Shown in pieces: positions 54,514 through 63,850 of a DNA stretch of 64,000 nt (its first letter is position 1; each line of letters starts with the position of its first letter). Under the pieces are notes generated by a model. The model was not told the DNA's origin and searched no databases. It saw nothing but the letters and a program-made list of their open reading frames with translations. The position numbers and the translations under genes were made by a program. This DNA is from Treponema sp. OMZ 790. GTDB lineage: Bacteria > Spirochaetota > Spirochaetia > Treponematales > Treponemataceae. Location: contig NZ_CP051201.1 of the NCBI RefSeq assembly GCF_024181285.1, forward strand, positions 744,001-808,000, read 5' to 3'.

Positions 54514-56363
54514 ATAGTTTTATTTCAAGAGGCCGGTTTTTATTTTTTATAGCCGTTATAATAATTTTCACTGGTTTGCTCATATTTCAGTTTGCAAAAT
54601 ATATGATAATGAAAGAACCTGCCGTTATTACTCCTAAAATTTCGACCGAACGCGGTACAATATACGACAGGAATAAAAAGATTCTTGCAGTTCAAACAAC
54701 TGTCTACAATCTCTATGCCGATAAAAGCCTTATGAAAAACCCGGCCGAGGCTGCAAAAGTTTTATCGCCCATTTTGATGCAAAGCGAATCCGAACTATTG
54801 GAAAAAATACAGGATTCCAAATCCAACTTTCTATATTTAAAAAAAAGAATGAGCGAGAGCGAAAGAGATTTGGTAAAGACCGTTATAGATGAAAATAAAT
54901 TGAGCGGCCTAAGATTTGAATCGGTTTTTAACCGAACCTATCCCGAAAATACCTTAGCTTCGACTGTTGTAGGTTTTTTGGGTGATGACGGGAGGGGAAA
55001 AACCGGAGTCGAATATTCCCTTCAAAATATTCTTTCTCCTCCGCCTGAAACAAAGGGGTATACGGGAAAAGGATATGACGTTTATTTGAGCATAGACGGA
55101 AACATTCAGTACATGCTCGAAAAAATCATCTCCAAGACAATGGAAGAAACAAAGGCCGAATCTGCAATTTTCCTTGCAGTTGATGCAAAGACCGGTGAAA
55201 TACTTGCCTATGTAAATTCTCCTTCTGCTTCCCTTGCAAATTTTATCGAAAGCACCCCCGAAGAACGTCTCGACCGCCCTGCAAACTATGTTTATGAGCC
55301 GGGCTCGGTTTTTAAGATATTTTCGATGGCTGCCTTTTTGGAATTAGGCTCTACCAAGGATGGGCAAGTATATGATTGTAATGCCCTTTTCGAATTTAAC
55401 AGATCCAATGTAAAACCCATAACTTGTTTAAGACCTCACGGCAGGGTAAGCCCCAGAGATGTGATAAGGCTTTCATGCAATGATGCAACGGCTCAGATTG
55501 CCGATATTACCGAGAAAAATGCCTTTTACGAAAAGATTAAACTTTTCGGCTTCGGCTCTAAAACTAATATTGAACTTCCGGGCGAAACTGCAGGCCTTAT
55601 TTCTCCGCCTCAAAATTGGTCTGTCCGCACAAAGCATACAATTGCTATTGGGCAGGAAGTAGGCGTTTCGGCTCTGCAATTGGTTGAAGCTGCAACAGCC
55701 TTTACAAATAAAGGTTCCACCCTCAGGCTTTCTCTTATTTCTAAGATTGCCGACAAGGAAGGAAACATTGTTTATCTGCATAGACCTTCAATCTTAAATA
55801 AGGTTATATCCGAAAAAAATGCAGCATTGCTTTTAAGTTATATGATTACAGGGTCGATTGAAGGTATAGCTTGGCGGGCTTCAATAAACGGTGTTCCGAT
55901 TGCGGTAAAAACAGGAACTGCCCAGATGGCAAACAAAAAAGGCGGCGGTTACAGCAAAACCGATTTTATTTCAAGCTGTATAGGAATTTTCCCGGCTGAT
56001 GATCCTAAAATTATTTTATATACGGCTGTCATAAAACCTGTGGGGCAGATATACGGTTCGATAATTGCGGCTCCTTTAATTTCAGAGGCTTCCAACGAAA
56101 TTATAGATTATCTGGGACTTGCCCGTGAAAATGCTCCGACCATTGAGCATACAGGCCGTATTCCCATAAGCGAAAATAAACCTGTTGTCTTAAAGGACAA
56201 GATGCCCGACTTAAAGGGGGTGCCTAAAAAACTCCTGCTTGAACTTCTTTTGCAAAAAGATTTTTCGGTAAAAATTACGGGCGACGGTTATGTAGTTTCT
56301 CAATATCCCCCGCCGGGAACACCTATCAAAAAAGGAATGAAAATTGAGCTCAATCTCGAATAA
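54504..56363 (+). CDS. class B penicillin-binding protein with PASTA domain (FtsI/SpoVD-like)
   Basis: The protein has 619 residues: N-terminal membrane anchor (about 10-30), a dimerisation domain starting TERGTIYDRNKKILAV, and a transpeptidase domain. The catalytic motifs are GSVFK (Ser near 268), SCN (near 323) and KTGTA (near 468). Residues about 563-619 are one PASTA domain (MPDLKGVPKKLLLELL). It cross-links peptidoglycan in the periplasm during division or elongation. Overlaps both neighbours, so part of a coupled cluster. Confidence 0.92.
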   Translation: MEVDSFISRGRFLFFIAVIIIFTGLLIFQFAKYMIMKEPAVITPKISTERGTIYDRNKKILAVQTTVYNLYADKSLMKNPAEAAKVLSPILMQSESELLEKIQDSKSNFLYLKKRMSESERDLVKTVIDENKLSGLRFESVFNRTYPENTLASTVVGFLGDDGRGKTGVEYSLQNILSPPPETKGYTGKGYDVYLSIDGNIQYMLEKIISKTMEETKAESAIFLAVDAKTGEILAYVNSPSASLANFIESTPEERLDRPANYVYEPGSVFKIFSMAAFLELGSTKDGQVYDCNALFEFNRSNVKPITCLRPHGRVSPRDVIRLSCNDATAQIADITEKNAFYEKIKLFGFGSKTNIELPGETAGLISPPQNWSVRTKHTIAIGQEVGVSALQLVEAATAFTNKGSTLRLSLISKIADKEGNIVYLHRPSILNKVISEKNAALLLSYMITGSIEGIAWRASINGVPIAVKTGTAQMANKKGGGYSKTDFISSCIGIFPADDPKIILYTAVIKPVGQIYGSIIAAPLISEASNEIIDYLGLARENAPTIEHTGRIPISENKPVVLKDKMPDLKGVPKKLLLELLLQKDFSVKITGDGYVVSQYPPPGTPIKKGMKIELNLE

Positions 56364-58233
56364 TGAAAACTTGTTTTACAATGCGGGGCTTTTTTCGCGG
56401 CGGTTTCCGGAATTATCCAAAAGCCTCGGCTTTGACTCCGAAAATGGAATAAAAAATTTTGAAGCCCGCATTCCTGAAACTTATTTTCTTGAAGAAGCTA
56501 AATTACATCATGAGGATAAAAAAAATTTTACTGCACGCATAAACGGAAAATACCTTCACTCAAAATATAATCCCGTAAAAGAAGCCGAACAAAATTTCTC
56601 CCTCGATTTTTTTAAAGATAAAAAGACTAAAAGCTCCTGTATTTTTTACGGACTTGGTTTGGGGTATCTTCAAGAACTTTATGCAAAAAAAAATCCTAAA
56701 TCGTCGCTGATTATAGTCGAGCCGGATCTTTTTATTTTTTTACTTTTTTTAAAAAGCCGTCCTTTGGACGAGTTTTTTATGCATGAAAATTTGACCATTC
56801 TTTTGGGGCTTTACCCGAAAGATGTCTTGGATTTTTTTGAAGCCGGCTCATTTTCTGATGTTCCTATTTTTAAATCTCCGTCTTTAATCGAAATAAATTC
56901 TTCGTGGTTTTTTGAACTTGAAACCTTAAAAAAAAGACGGGATGAAAAGAAAAATTTAAATAAAAATACATTTAAAAAATTCGGAAAACTTTGGCTTAAA
57001 AATTTTTTAAAGAATGCAGCTCAAATCGAAAAACTTCCGGGTATCTTGCAAATCGAAAATTTTTTTAAACATTATCCTTGTTTGATACTTGCTGCAGGCC
57101 CCGGACTGGATGATGTTTGTGATCTTATAAAAGAATATCAGGATAGATTTCTGGTCATAGCTTCAGACACTGCCGTAAGAGCCTGTCACCGAAAAGGAAT
57201 AAAACCCGACTTTATTCTTTTAATGGATGCTCAATATTGGAATTACCTTCATCTTGCTGACCTTGATATTTCGGATTCTATCCTTGTTACCGAGTCTTCC
57301 GTATATCCTGCAGTCTTCCGTTTAAAGGCGAGGGCTAAGTTCTTATGTACATCGATGTTTCCTCTTGCTCAATATATCGAAAAAGCTATAGGAGAAAAAG
57401 GAAAACTTGTTACAGGAGGATCTGTTGCTACGGCCTGCTGGGATTTTGCAAGAATTTTGGGATGTTCGGAACTTATTTTTTGCGGTTTGGATCTTGCCTT
57501 TCCTAATTTTCAAACTCATTTTAAGGGAAGCCGTTTTGAGGAAGATGTAAACTCCGTTTCATCCCGTTTTCAGCCTTCAGAAACAGCATCCCATAAAACT
57601 CTTTATTATGCTGCACCCGGTTTAAAAGAAGGTTATTTAGGAAAAGTGTTAAGCGATAATCGGATGCAGATGTATGCTTGGTGGTTTGAAAGCAAGATTG
57701 CGGAATTTCCCGAAAGCAAAACATATAATTTTTTGTCTAGGGGTTTAAAAATTCCAAATATGGAATTTTTGGATAAGGAAGGTTTTTTAATAAAGGCCGA
57801 AAAATCTTCTCTTTTTAAAAAACAAAAAGCAGATATGCTGTCTGCTCTTTGCTCCTTTAAAGGGCAGGACAGTGTTGAGAAAAAAAAGATTAGTCTTGCC
57901 GCGGCATTAAAAGAATTAAGCTCCGATTTGGCAAAAACCAAGGAGGCGGCAAAGGAAGGCATGGATATTTGCCGAAACATCTTAGACTCCATAAAAGCCG
58001 AAAAAACGCCTCAAGATGCCTTTATAAAACAAAGTATAGACCGCCTAAACCGAATTGACGAAAAAATAAAAACCGGCAAGACCAATGCCGTAATAGGTTT
58101 TGACCTTTTGCTCGCTGAAGATTCAAATAAAAATTTTAACGAAAAATCTTTTGTATCCGTCTATGAAGAAAGTTTTTTAATCTATAAAAAAATATATGAT
58201 ATTATCGGGAGCCTGAATATTACTATAGAATAA
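56344..58233 (+). CDS. 6-hydroxymethylpterin pyrophosphokinase MptE-like (DUF115) protein
   Basis: The protein has 629 residues, TTG start inside the end of the PBP gene with AAGGAA 6 bases ahead. The core is CLILAAGPGLDDVCDLI (near 245), VIASDTAVRACHRKGIKPDF and LLMDAQYW, the MptE-like nucleotide-binding fold found in motility-associated factor (Maf) proteins that glycosylate flagellin. In spirochaetes this suggests modification of flagellar or surface proteins. The C-terminal quarter is a helical region (about 480-600). I am sure of the domain but not the reaction. Confidence 0.85.
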   Translation: MSSISNNENLFYNAGLFSRRFPELSKSLGFDSENGIKNFEARIPETYFLEEAKLHHEDKKNFTARINGKYLHSKYNPVKEAEQNFSLDFFKDKKTKSSCIFYGLGLGYLQELYAKKNPKSSLIIVEPDLFIFLLFLKSRPLDEFFMHENLTILLGLYPKDVLDFFEAGSFSDVPIFKSPSLIEINSSWFFELETLKKRRDEKKNLNKNTFKKFGKLWLKNFLKNAAQIEKLPGILQIENFFKHYPCLILAAGPGLDDVCDLIKEYQDRFLVIASDTAVRACHRKGIKPDFILLMDAQYWNYLHLADLDISDSILVTESSVYPAVFRLKARAKFLCTSMFPLAQYIEKAIGEKGKLVTGGSVATACWDFARILGCSELIFCGLDLAFPNFQTHFKGSRFEEDVNSVSSRFQPSETASHKTLYYAAPGLKEGYLGKVLSDNRMQMYAWWFESKIAEFPESKTYNFLSRGLKIPNMEFLDKEGFLIKAEKSSLFKKQKADMLSALCSFKGQDSVEKKKISLAAALKELSSDLAKTKEAAKEGMDICRNILDSIKAEKTPQDAFIKQSIDRLNRIDEKIKTGKTNAVIGFDLLLAEDSNKNFNEKSFVSVYEESFLIYKKIYDIIGSLNITIE

Positions 58234-58711
58234 ATAAAAGATAGACAATACCGTTATTACAGGAGTGTATTATGGTCACAATCAAAGCTGCCGTGATAAT
58301 CGCTTTTTTTTGTTCTGTTTTGCATTCCATTTTCTTTTTAAATGCAAGGTATAAAATTCTAAAAATTATACCTGCTGCCAAAGCATAAAGCATATTAAAA
58401 AAACCGAGGTAGCGGTGAGCCAGAGCAAATAGCAATACCGAAAGGATTTCGGGAGCTGAAAGATAAGGCCCAAATTTATTGGTATTTCCTAAGAGCGTTT
58501 TTATTCTGTACGGTAAGTATATGCGGTATAAAACTTCTTCATAGGCTGCCAAAAAAACAATCTTTGCCGCAAAGATTAAAACCTTAAAAAAGCCTTGCGG
58601 CTTAGGAGGCATGGAAAATTCCTTGTTGTTCAAAATGGGGGGGAGAACAAAAACGATAAAAATGAAGGTAAATTCAGCTAAAATTCTTATAGTCTTCTTA
58701 TCAAAACGCAT
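58223..58711 (-). CDS. CPBP-family intramembrane metalloprotease
   Basis: The protein has 162 residues with four to five helices. The active-site motifs of the CAAX-protease/bacteriocin-processing family are AAYEEVLYRIY (EExxxR), LLFALAHRYLG (FxxxH) and IIHSCNN (third motif). Small for the family (often 200-280) but with all motifs. It overlaps the preceding convergent gene by 11 bases. The ATG has no Shine-Dalgarno sequence and lies 10 bases after a TATAAT. The substrate is unknown. Confidence 0.8.
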   Translation of the reverse strand: MRFDKKTIRILAEFTFIFIVFVLPPILNNKEFSMPPKPQGFFKVLIFAAKIVFLAAYEEVLYRIYLPYRIKTLLGNTNKFGPYLSAPEILSVLLFALAHRYLGFFNMLYALAAGIIFRILYLAFKKKMECKTEQKKAIITAALIVTIIHSCNNGIVYLLFIL

Positions 58712-58743
58712 AATTTATGCTATTATAGCATAAAGAGATAATT

Positions 58744-59856
58744 ATGTACATAATTATAGTTTTTGCGGTTTTGTTTCTTTTACTTACAGCTTTCTCTTTT
58801 ACCGGTCCCGGAAGACGTTGTTTGGACTGGCTTCGTTTTTTTACCGAAGGAAAAGATAAAGGCTTTTTATTTTCGAACCTTGTTTTGCTTTGGCGCACTG
58901 CAAATTATGTAGGCCTTGAGGATAAATCCCGCCTTTTTTGGTCTGTCGGCGCCTTGGATGAATGCATACGTTTTATTTCCCGACAGGTTGAAAATAAACT
59001 TGATTCCGATATAAGCCAAAAAATGCAAATTTTACTTAATAAACTCTATGATTACCGTACGAAGGTGGAATTGGAAGAGGTTCAAAAAAAGCGGAGACTT
59101 GAATCGACTTATGAAATTTATATCGGTCAAATTTGTATTATTTTTGTACCGCGGGAAACCACCGTGTACGGCAAACTTATGGCTAATACAAAAACCGCAT
59201 TGGTGTTTGCTCTTTTTGATGCATCCGCCGAAAGAGCCGAAAAGGTAAATTGGCAAAATAAGGATGTAAAGGTCTATTTTTGGAAACAAAATGATGCCGG
59301 ATATGTGTTTTATTCCCAATCTGTAAAATCCAAAAAGATTGATGACAGACTGGAAATATATGTTAAACATTCAAAAAAAATGGTACGTACTCAAAAACGA
59401 AAATCCGTAAGGGCTTCGTGCAATCTTGAAGGCCTAATGTTTCCTCTTCGAGTCGGGGATCCTTATAATTCCCATTATGAAACTCAAGGCGGTGTAAAAT
59501 CCAATGTAAAGGATATATCCGAAGACGGCGCCATGTTTTTTGTGAGAGGAAAGGCCGCAAAAGGCATTCGAATGAAGCTGCAATTTAAACTTAAAAATAC
59601 CGAGATTGTAATGTGCGGCAAAATAGTCCGCTTTATTTATGACCAGCCCTCAAACAAGTCCAGAGTGCATTTTCAGTGCGAATTTTTAGATCAAAAGATG
59701 AAAAATGTCATCCTGTCATATATATACAATATAGCTGCCGACGATAATACGGAATTTATGCAGATACCGGAAAATATGAGTTTTTCCGAAAACGATATAC
59801 AAGAACAAGAAGATTCCGTATTCTATGATTTTGAAGAAGGTAAAGATTCCGTATGA
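58744..59856 (+). CDS. membrane-anchored PilZ-domain protein
   Basis: The protein has 370 residues with an N-terminal membrane segment (about 1-22). A middle region of unknown fold (about 40-210) follows. A PilZ domain starts with the c-di-GMP-binding arginine motif RKRKSVRASC (near 218) and DISEDGAMFFV (near 258), matching RxxxR and (D/N)xSxxG. It probably senses c-di-GMP and affects motility or attachment. The stop overlaps the next start (ATGA). T. denticola has a described PilZ protein, but I cannot tell whether this is its orthologue. Confidence 0.85.
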   Translation: MYIIIVFAVLFLLLTAFSFTGPGRRCLDWLRFFTEGKDKGFLFSNLVLLWRTANYVGLEDKSRLFWSVGALDECIRFISRQVENKLDSDISQKMQILLNKLYDYRTKVELEEVQKKRRLESTYEIYIGQICIIFVPRETTVYGKLMANTKTALVFALFDASAERAEKVNWQNKDVKVYFWKQNDAGYVFYSQSVKSKKIDDRLEIYVKHSKKMVRTQKRKSVRASCNLEGLMFPLRVGDPYNSHYETQGGVKSNVKDISEDGAMFFVRGKAAKGIRMKLQFKLKNTEIVMCGKIVRFIYDQPSNKSRVHFQCEFLDQKMKNVILSYIYNIAADDNTEFMQIPENMSFSENDIQEQEDSVFYDFEEGKDSV

Positions 59857-61025
59857 AAAAGTTAGTTTTTGTTTTGGTTTGTATTTTTTGTTTTTTTTCG
59901 ATTTTTGCCGTAGAGCAGGAAGAGCTTGTAAATTTGCGTAAAGAATTTATTACGGCAGGAATTGATTCAAAAGTTACTATTTTGCGTTCAATTTCGAAGT
60001 CCGATGACAGGACCTTAATTCCGGTTTATAAAGATGCCGTCGATTACATTAAAAATTCTTACGGCATATTGCAAAGCGATTCCCGATTGCTGGACATAGG
60101 AATAATTGCAGTTACAAAACTCGGAGAACTGAATGAAACAAAATCTTCGGCAAGTATAAGATATTTATTTTCCACCGTCGAAAATGAGGACTTTCAGATT
60201 GCCTGCTTAAAGAGTTTAAGCAAATTGGTTCAAAAAGATTCGGCTTTTACCGATTATTTAAACTCTCTTTACGAAGCAGGTTTGTCCGATTTAATTTCGG
60301 GAAAAGCATTTAATCTAAAACTCCTTACAGTTTATGCCGAAGCCCTAGGGAATTTTGCCGATCCTTCTTCCTTTAATGTCTTGTTTAAGACATTATTCTA
60401 TTCTGTTAGTGATAATTTAAAAAATGCTGTAAGAACGGCATTAAATAATATTTCTTTTAATTATTTTGACGAAATTTTACTAAAAACGGGTGAAAAAAAC
60501 ATACAATATATATGGACACTGTATTTATTGGCAAAAGAAAATAAGCGTATTGAAGGGGCCGAACTCGGCAGAATAAGCGAGCTCGTTATAGATTACGGGC
60601 TTAAAAATCTGAAAGGGCCGGACCTTGAAAGTGCGGAAAATTTGATTGCAGAGACATTGCCGGTTTTATCCGCTTTAAAGTGGAGCAAGGCTTCTCCTCA
60701 GGTAAACAAATTTTTTTACTATGCCCAAGGTATCCGTAAAACGAACCCCAAGGCTGACAGGATGCTTATTTCGATCATCGACTGCATGGGAAACCTAGGT
60801 ACGGCCGAATGCTCGCAAAATTTGTCGATATTTTTAGGTGTGTTAAATTCGGAAACCGAAAAAACAAAGCTATACAGCGAGCCTTTGGTGCTCAGTATAA
60901 TTATGGCTTTGAGAAAGCTTGGGGATAAAACCGCATTTGACTATCTATTGTATGTTGAATATTTAAATTACTCCGAAACGGTTAAACAAGCTTCTCGAAA
61001 TGCCATAGAGGAGTTAAAGTGGTAA
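59853..61025 (+). CDS. exported HEAT-repeat-like protein
   Basis: The protein has 390 residues with a signal peptide (MKKLVFVLVCIFCFFSIFAV). The remainder is almost all alpha-helix in paired repeats of about 35-40 residues (for example IACLKSLSKLVQKDSAFTDY, SIIMALRKLGDKTAFDYLLY), like HEAT/armadillo solenoids. It is coupled to the PilZ gene by ATGA and to comEC by a 7-base overlap. A periplasmic scaffold role is likely; no specific partner can be named. Confidence 0.75.
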   Translation: MKKLVFVLVCIFCFFSIFAVEQEELVNLRKEFITAGIDSKVTILRSISKSDDRTLIPVYKDAVDYIKNSYGILQSDSRLLDIGIIAVTKLGELNETKSSASIRYLFSTVENEDFQIACLKSLSKLVQKDSAFTDYLNSLYEAGLSDLISGKAFNLKLLTVYAEALGNFADPSSFNVLFKTLFYSVSDNLKNAVRTALNNISFNYFDEILLKTGEKNIQYIWTLYLLAKENKRIEGAELGRISELVIDYGLKNLKGPDLESAENLIAETLPVLSALKWSKASPQVNKFFYYAQGIRKTNPKADRMLISIIDCMGNLGTAECSQNLSIFLGVLNSETEKTKLYSEPLVLSIIMALRKLGDKTAFDYLLYVEYLNYSETVKQASRNAIEELKW

Positions 61026-62560
61026 ATGAGAGAAAATTAAAAAGTCTTTACAATTTTTTTATTGTAAAACCGATTATTGTATCTGCTTGGTGCGCAGTCT
61101 TAGCCTTTTATTTGTTATGTTTTATAGAAAGCCGTTTTACCGAATTATCGATATTTTTTAGTTTATTTTTTTTTATCATGTTTTTTGTTCTTTTTTTCTT
61201 AAAAAAGAAAATTCATTTTATATTTGCAGGTCTCTTTATAGGAAGTTTTGCAGTTTTACGGCTTATTTTTATTTATGCCGAACCCGTCAGCCTTGCAGAA
61301 TCGGCTAAGGTAGAAAAAATTTCTGCTGAACTTACAGGAGAAGCCTCTCCTGCCGGCGAAAAATACTATGCTGCAAATGCAAAAATTCTTTCAGTTTTTT
61401 ATAAAAACGGAGCCGAATTTTCTGCAAAGGGGAATATAAAGATATTTTTCCCTGCCGAAATGGTATTACAAAATAATGCTTATTCCGTTTCAGTGTATAA
61501 ATCGTCTGGAACAAATGCTTTAAGTAATTTTTCAAAAGGTGTAATCTTCGAAGCTTCGGGCCGTTTTGGAAGAAAAAAAAGCGGTATGGAACCTGCGGCT
61601 TTTTTTGCGGATAAATCTCTACCCGAATTTTTAGGCTGGAGATCTCCTCTTTTAAAATTCAGAGCTTTTTTGCGCTTTTATCTTATGCGCCTTCTTTCCG
61701 GCTGGGGGAGTGCAGGTGCCTTACTTTTAGCTCTTCTTTCTGCAAACAGGGATTTTTTAATTCTTCCTGTTTCTTCGGCTTTTAGAAATGCAGGGCTTTC
61801 CCACGTTTTAGCCCTCTCCGGTATGCATGTTTCCTTGGTAAGCTTAACCGCCGTTCAAATGGGCTCCATATTCGGAAAAAAAAGCGTTGCAGTAAAATTT
61901 TCTTTAATTTCGATTATTATCTTTGTTTGGTTTGCCGGTGCTGCTCCTTCGCTCAACCGAGCCCTCGGCATGATGCTTTTAATTATAATCGGAAAATCAC
62001 TGGGATTACGTCCGCCTATGACTTCGGTTTTAAGTGCCATGCTTTTGGTCCATATTGCCGTAAAACCTGATGAGGCTTTGAGTCTGGGCTTTATGCTTTC
62101 TTACGGAGCTTTGGCCGGGATTTTAACTTTTGGAAATGCCTTATTTGAAATTTTAAACGGAAAAATTCCTCCTAAAATTTTGGGCGCCGTTTCGGCTTCT
62201 GTAGGGGCGCAAGCATTTACTGCCCCTATCGTAATTTCAAAGATAGGAGGAATAGCTCCAATCGGGATAATTGCTTCGGTAATAATCAGCCCCCTTATTT
62301 CCGTTTTTTTGATAATGGGTATTGCGGCAATTTTTATTTCCCTTTTGTTCCCGTTTACAGGGTTTATTTTTTCGTTTTTATTGAATATTGTTTATGATTT
62401 TATATTTATACTTATTCAAATTTTTGCTCAAGTTCCGCTCATGGCTGCAAAGAGTTTTGGTGAAAGTCTTAGTTTTTCTCTGCTGCCTTTTGCTGCCGGT
62501 TTGGTATGTGTTTGGTATTCCGAAAAAATATTAAAAAAACGGGAGCTTAGTTTAAAATGA
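61019..62560 (+). CDS. comEC: ComEC/Rec2-family DNA-uptake channel protein
   Basis: The protein has 513 residues, GTG start preceded by GAGGAG. It has two N-terminal helices, a periplasmic part resembling the DUF4131 domain (about 95-200), then the Competence domain with SHVLALSGMHVSLVSL near 260 and LGFMLSYGALAGILTFG. It ends after the membrane domain and lacks the metallo-beta-lactamase-like nuclease domain found in longer homologues. It would move single-stranded DNA across the inner membrane; the presence of comM supports competence genes being kept. Confidence 0.88.
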   Translation: MVNERKLKSLYNFFIVKPIIVSAWCAVLAFYLLCFIESRFTELSIFFSLFFFIMFFVLFFLKKKIHFIFAGLFIGSFAVLRLIFIYAEPVSLAESAKVEKISAELTGEASPAGEKYYAANAKILSVFYKNGAEFSAKGNIKIFFPAEMVLQNNAYSVSVYKSSGTNALSNFSKGVIFEASGRFGRKKSGMEPAAFFADKSLPEFLGWRSPLLKFRAFLRFYLMRLLSGWGSAGALLLALLSANRDFLILPVSSAFRNAGLSHVLALSGMHVSLVSLTAVQMGSIFGKKSVAVKFSLISIIIFVWFAGAAPSLNRALGMMLLIIIGKSLGLRPPMTSVLSAMLLVHIAVKPDEALSLGFMLSYGALAGILTFGNALFEILNGKIPPKILGAVSASVGAQAFTAPIVISKIGGIAPIGIIASVIISPLISVFLIMGIAAIFISLLFPFTGFIFSFLLNIVYDFIFILIQIFAQVPLMAAKSFGESLSFSLLPFAAGLVCVWYSEKILKKRELSLK

Positions 62561-63171
62561 AAATTTTAATGCAATACGCTTTTTCTGAACTCACCGTAAA
62601 AAATTCCAAATTCTTGGCTGAAATTTTTCCTATAAGTTCGGCTGCTGAGGCGAGAGATATTTTAAAACGGCAAAAGGAAAAATACGAAGATGCCCGTCAT
62701 GTTGTACATGCCTTTATTACAGGGGAAAGCGGAGAGATTTTAGGCTGCTCCGATGATGGGGAGCCTTCAGGTACGGCAGGCCGTCCTGCCCTTGCTGTTC
62801 TTAAAGGTTCGGGCATTACAAATATAATGCTTACAATTACGAGGTGGTTCGGCGGGACGCTTTTGGGAACTGGAGGCTTGGTAAAAGCTTATTCCGATTC
62901 TGCAAAACTGGTTTTAGCCGAAGCCGTAAGTGAAGAATTTATAAAAAAAGAACTTTTCAGATTTGAATGTTCCTATGCCGAATGGGAAAATTTAAAAAGA
63001 AATCTTGACGAATTTTCGGTTGAAGCCGTAAAAATAGATTATGAAGAAAAGGTAAAATTCTGCGGTAAAATTCCCGGCAAAAATAAACAGCCCTTTGAGC
63101 TTTTTATTGAAAATGCTTCAAAGGGCAGTGTAAAATTAATTTCCCCAAACTATGCCGATACCAACATGTGA
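62557..63171 (+). CDS. YigZ/IMPACT-family protein
   Basis: The protein has 204 residues. UPF0029/IMPACT motifs are DARHVVHAFI, GCSDDGEPSGTAGRPALAVL and ITRWFGGTLLGTGGLVKAYSDSA, followed by the small C-terminal domain (about 135-200). The family is linked to translation control, but the bacterial role is not settled. It overlaps comEC by ATGA-like coupling. Its last 36 bases lie tail-to-tail over the convergent FecR-domain gene. Confidence 0.9.
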   Translation: MKILMQYAFSELTVKNSKFLAEIFPISSAAEARDILKRQKEKYEDARHVVHAFITGESGEILGCSDDGEPSGTAGRPALAVLKGSGITNIMLTITRWFGGTLLGTGGLVKAYSDSAKLVLAEAVSEEFIKKELFRFECSYAEWENLKRNLDEFSVEAVKIDYEEKVKFCGKIPGKNKQPFELFIENASKGSVKLISPNYADTNM

Positions 63172-63831
63172 AAATGAAGATGCAATATCCATCGAATTTT
63201 CCAACGGCAATGTTTGAGCTATAATCGAGGGCGAATTAGCCTCTGCTTCGGCGAGGGTTTGTATAGGTTGCGGCAGAACTTCATTTGCTTTAATGTTTTG
63301 TGCAGGAGTTACCATGCCCGTATCGCTTATTATAACGGAGTCGCCGATACTTACTTTTGTTTCAAGTCCTGAGCTGTTAACATAGGACCAAGTTCCGCTT
63401 GTTCCGACTAAAAGACCGTCTGAGCTGATTTCTCCCGATGTTCCTCGAACTGAAGCCGTTGCAACCGGAGTTTTTACCTTAAATTCTACTCTTTTTGTAG
63501 AAGCCGGTTTTACATCAGCCTTTACTGAGCCTACATTCAAGTATACTTCTGAAGAAACTGCCTCATTTTTTTGGGTTATTTCTTCAATGGTAAGCCTTGT
63601 CATAGGTCTTACTGTAATGACCGATCCGTCAATCTGTAAAGTCAATTCCGATTTAAAGCCCGTCGAAATCATACTTCCTGATGTAATTATATTTCCTGCT
63701 GCGGCAGGAACCCATCTTCCGCCTTGTTTAATTTCCGCTTTTCCTTTTACGGCAATAACCTTACCGTCCAATGCTAAAAGGGAGCTTGATATAAAACAAA
63801 ATAAACCGATAACAAAAAAAATCTTTTTCAT
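63136..63831 (-). CDS. exported FecR-domain protein
   Basis: The protein has 231 residues with signal peptide (MKKIFFVIGLFCFISSSLLA). A FecR-type beta domain covers about 25-150 (GKAEIKQGGRWVPAAAGNII, STGFKSELTLQIDGSVITV, VEFKVKTPVATASVRGTSGE). Proteins of this sort in spirochaetes are periplasmic or surface structural proteins rather than sigma regulators. GGAG precedes the ATG. It is followed upstream by a barrel-protein gene in the same direction, 19 bases away. Confidence 0.82.
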   Translation of the reverse strand: MKKIFFVIGLFCFISSSLLALDGKVIAVKGKAEIKQGGRWVPAAAGNIITSGSMISTGFKSELTLQIDGSVITVRPMTRLTIEEITQKNEAVSSEVYLNVGSVKADVKPASTKRVEFKVKTPVATASVRGTSGEISSDGLLVGTSGTWSYVNSSGLETKVSIGDSVIISDTGMVTPAQNIKANEVLPQPIQTLAEAEANSPSIIAQTLPLENSMDIASSFSHVGIGIVWGN

Positions 63832-63850
63832 ATTTTTCTCCTTAAATATC

